Positions 6,361-6,779 of a DNA stretch of 6,779 nt are shown here, piece after piece. The stretch comes from an uncultured Synechococcus sp. GTDB lineage: Bacteria > Cyanobacteriota > Cyanobacteriia > PCC-6307 > Cyanobiaceae. A model generated the notes under the pieces. That model saw only the letters and a list, made by a program, of their open reading frames with translations. It was not told the DNA's origin and made no database searches. The DNA is taken from assembly GCA_937975655.1 (NCBI GenBank), contig CALJTZ010000231.1, positions 1 through 6,779 of the forward strand. Direction: 5' to 3'. Position numbers and translations under genes: made by a program. Every line of letters begins with the position of its first letter. The first letter of the stretch is position 1.

Positions 6361-6416
6361 GTCCGGCGCAACTAGAAAAGTGGCGCAAGGCTAACCCGCT
6401 GCCAGCCCGTTCCTTC
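6361..6416. promoter_or_regulatory. Divergent intergenic region between petP and hisF
   Basis: This 56-base gap must hold, or lie next to, the promoters of both the petP-chlG-PBP cluster and hisF, unless these extend into the coding regions. It includes the most AT-rich patch nearby (ACTAGAAAAG, 6371-6380) and two copies of GGCGCAA at 6365 and 6382. I cannot assign a reliable -35/-10 pair on either strand. Confidence 0.4.
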
Positions 6417-6779
6417 ATGGTCGCCAAACGGATCATTCCTTGTCTCGATGTGGCCGATGGCCGGGTGGTGAAGGGGGTCGACCTGCACGGCGCCCCGGTG
6501 GAGCGGCGCGCCGACGCCGCCGCGCCCTTTAGCGCCGACCTCGTGCTGGGCGAACGGGGCCTGACGCCCAGCCTGCCGCTGCGGCGGCGGGACCTGGAGG
6601 CGATGCTGAGCGCCTGGTCCGCGGAGGCCCGCCGGGCCCGCGCAGACGTCGCCTTCTGGCGCCAGCAGGCGGAGACGGCGTGGCGGCGCGAGCCGCGCCC
6701 GCGCGCCCTTTGCAATACCTTCCCTCTGGGGCAGGTTGCGCGCCAAGCAGTGCAGCGGGGAAAAGCCCGCGCGCTTACG
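6417..6779 (+). CDS. hisF: hisF 5' end continuing into unrelated sequence; runs off the right edge
   Basis: The first 21 codons encode a clear HisF N-terminus, the cyclase subunit of imidazole glycerol phosphate synthase in histidine and purine-intermediate metabolism. They show AKRIIPCLDV with the catalytic Asp11 and GRVVKG with Lys19, matching the family residue for residue. A normal HisF then continues with a segment like NF..LRDAGDPVELA and the rest of a roughly 250-residue beta/alpha barrel. Here the protein instead reads DLHGAPVERRADAAAP and stays unlike HisF to the window end, although the frame remains open (121 codons). The gene is therefore a true hisF start joined to other DNA: an assembly chimera at a contig end, or less likely a rearranged, probably non-functional hisF. 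ATG 6417 is well supported by the family's usual start; no strong ribosome site is visible. Confidence 0.6.
   Translation, partial: MVAKRIIPCLDVADGRVVKGVDLHGAPVERRADAAAPFSADLVLGERGLTPSLPLRRRDLEAMLSAWSAEARRARADVAFWRQQAETAWRREPRPRALCNTFPLGQVARQAVQRGKARALT
6480..6779 (+). other. Very GC-rich open segment of unknown origin after the hisF break
   Basis: These 300 bases are about 77% G+C, compared with roughly 67-73% in lines counted elsewhere in the window. Read in the hisF frame, the first 76 codons have G or C at the third position in 73 cases. This is the pattern of a real gene from a very GC-rich genome. They encode an Arg/Ala-rich, probably helical stretch including DLEAMLSAWSAEARRARADV and AFWRQQAETAWRR. 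From about 6708 the bias drops (9 of 24 codons end in A or T), as if that gene ends or its frame changes. I do not recognise the protein. Confidence 0.5.

Noticed and set aside
6365..6388. Direct repeat GGCGCAA between petP and hisF
   Set aside because: Two 7-base GC-rich copies 17 bases apart are too weak to call an operator or iteron without conservation data.
6372..6746. Minus-strand open frames over the hisF junction and the foreign tail
   Set aside because: They run antisense across the conserved hisF start and the petP-hisF gap, and the near-total third-position G/C favours the plus-strand frame for the tail.
1..6779. CRISPR array, tRNA/rRNA genes, insertion sequence ends or a defence island
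   Set aside because: I saw no regularly spaced repeats, cloverleaf-like or rRNA-like sequence, transposase motifs or clusters of nuclease/helicase genes; apart from the tail, the window is filled by recognisable core genes.

Overview
The window looks like a stretch of picocyanobacterial chromosome, most likely from the high-GC Cyanobium / freshwater-to-coastal Synechococcus group. It carries chlorophyll synthase (chlG) and a PetP/DUF2862-type small protein found in oxygenic phototrophs. Several lines of sequence that I counted by hand are about 67-73% G+C, and the genes are tightly packed. This placement is inference from gene content and composition; no database was searched.

Layout from left to right. 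(1) A minus-strand pair: a two-domain protein joining an FKBP-type prolyl isomerase to a serralysin-like RTX calcium-binding C-terminus, followed by the 5' part of a TrmH-type tRNA 2'-O-methyltransferase that runs off the left edge. (2) A divergent plus-strand gene for an alkyltransferase-like (ATL) DNA-damage protein, with Trp in place of the methyl-accepting Cys. A perfect 14-bp-arm inverted repeat lies over its stop codon. (3) A plus-strand rsmB/sun 16S rRNA cytosine methyltransferase. Its stop codon overlaps that of the convergent gene that follows. (4) A minus-strand cluster transcribed petP, then chlG, then a class A penicillin-binding protein. Both internal junctions are 4-base GTGA start/stop overlaps, so translation is probably coupled. 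(5) A divergent plus-strand gene that begins as a normal hisF but stops looking like HisF after about 21 codons.

The last 300 bases are the oddest part. They are about 77% G+C (231 of 299 bases by hand count), the frame stays open to the window edge, and the codons do not give the HisF beta/alpha barrel. The simplest explanation is a chimeric contig end; a real rearrangement cannot be excluded.

Functionally this is mostly core-genome material: RNA modification (trmH, rsmB), DNA alkylation-damage recognition (ATL), photosynthesis (petP, chlG), peptidoglycan synthesis (PBP) and histidine biosynthesis (hisF start). The FKBP-RTX fusion is the most accessory-looking gene. I see no CRISPR array, tRNA, rRNA, insertion sequence or convincing new multi-gene system.
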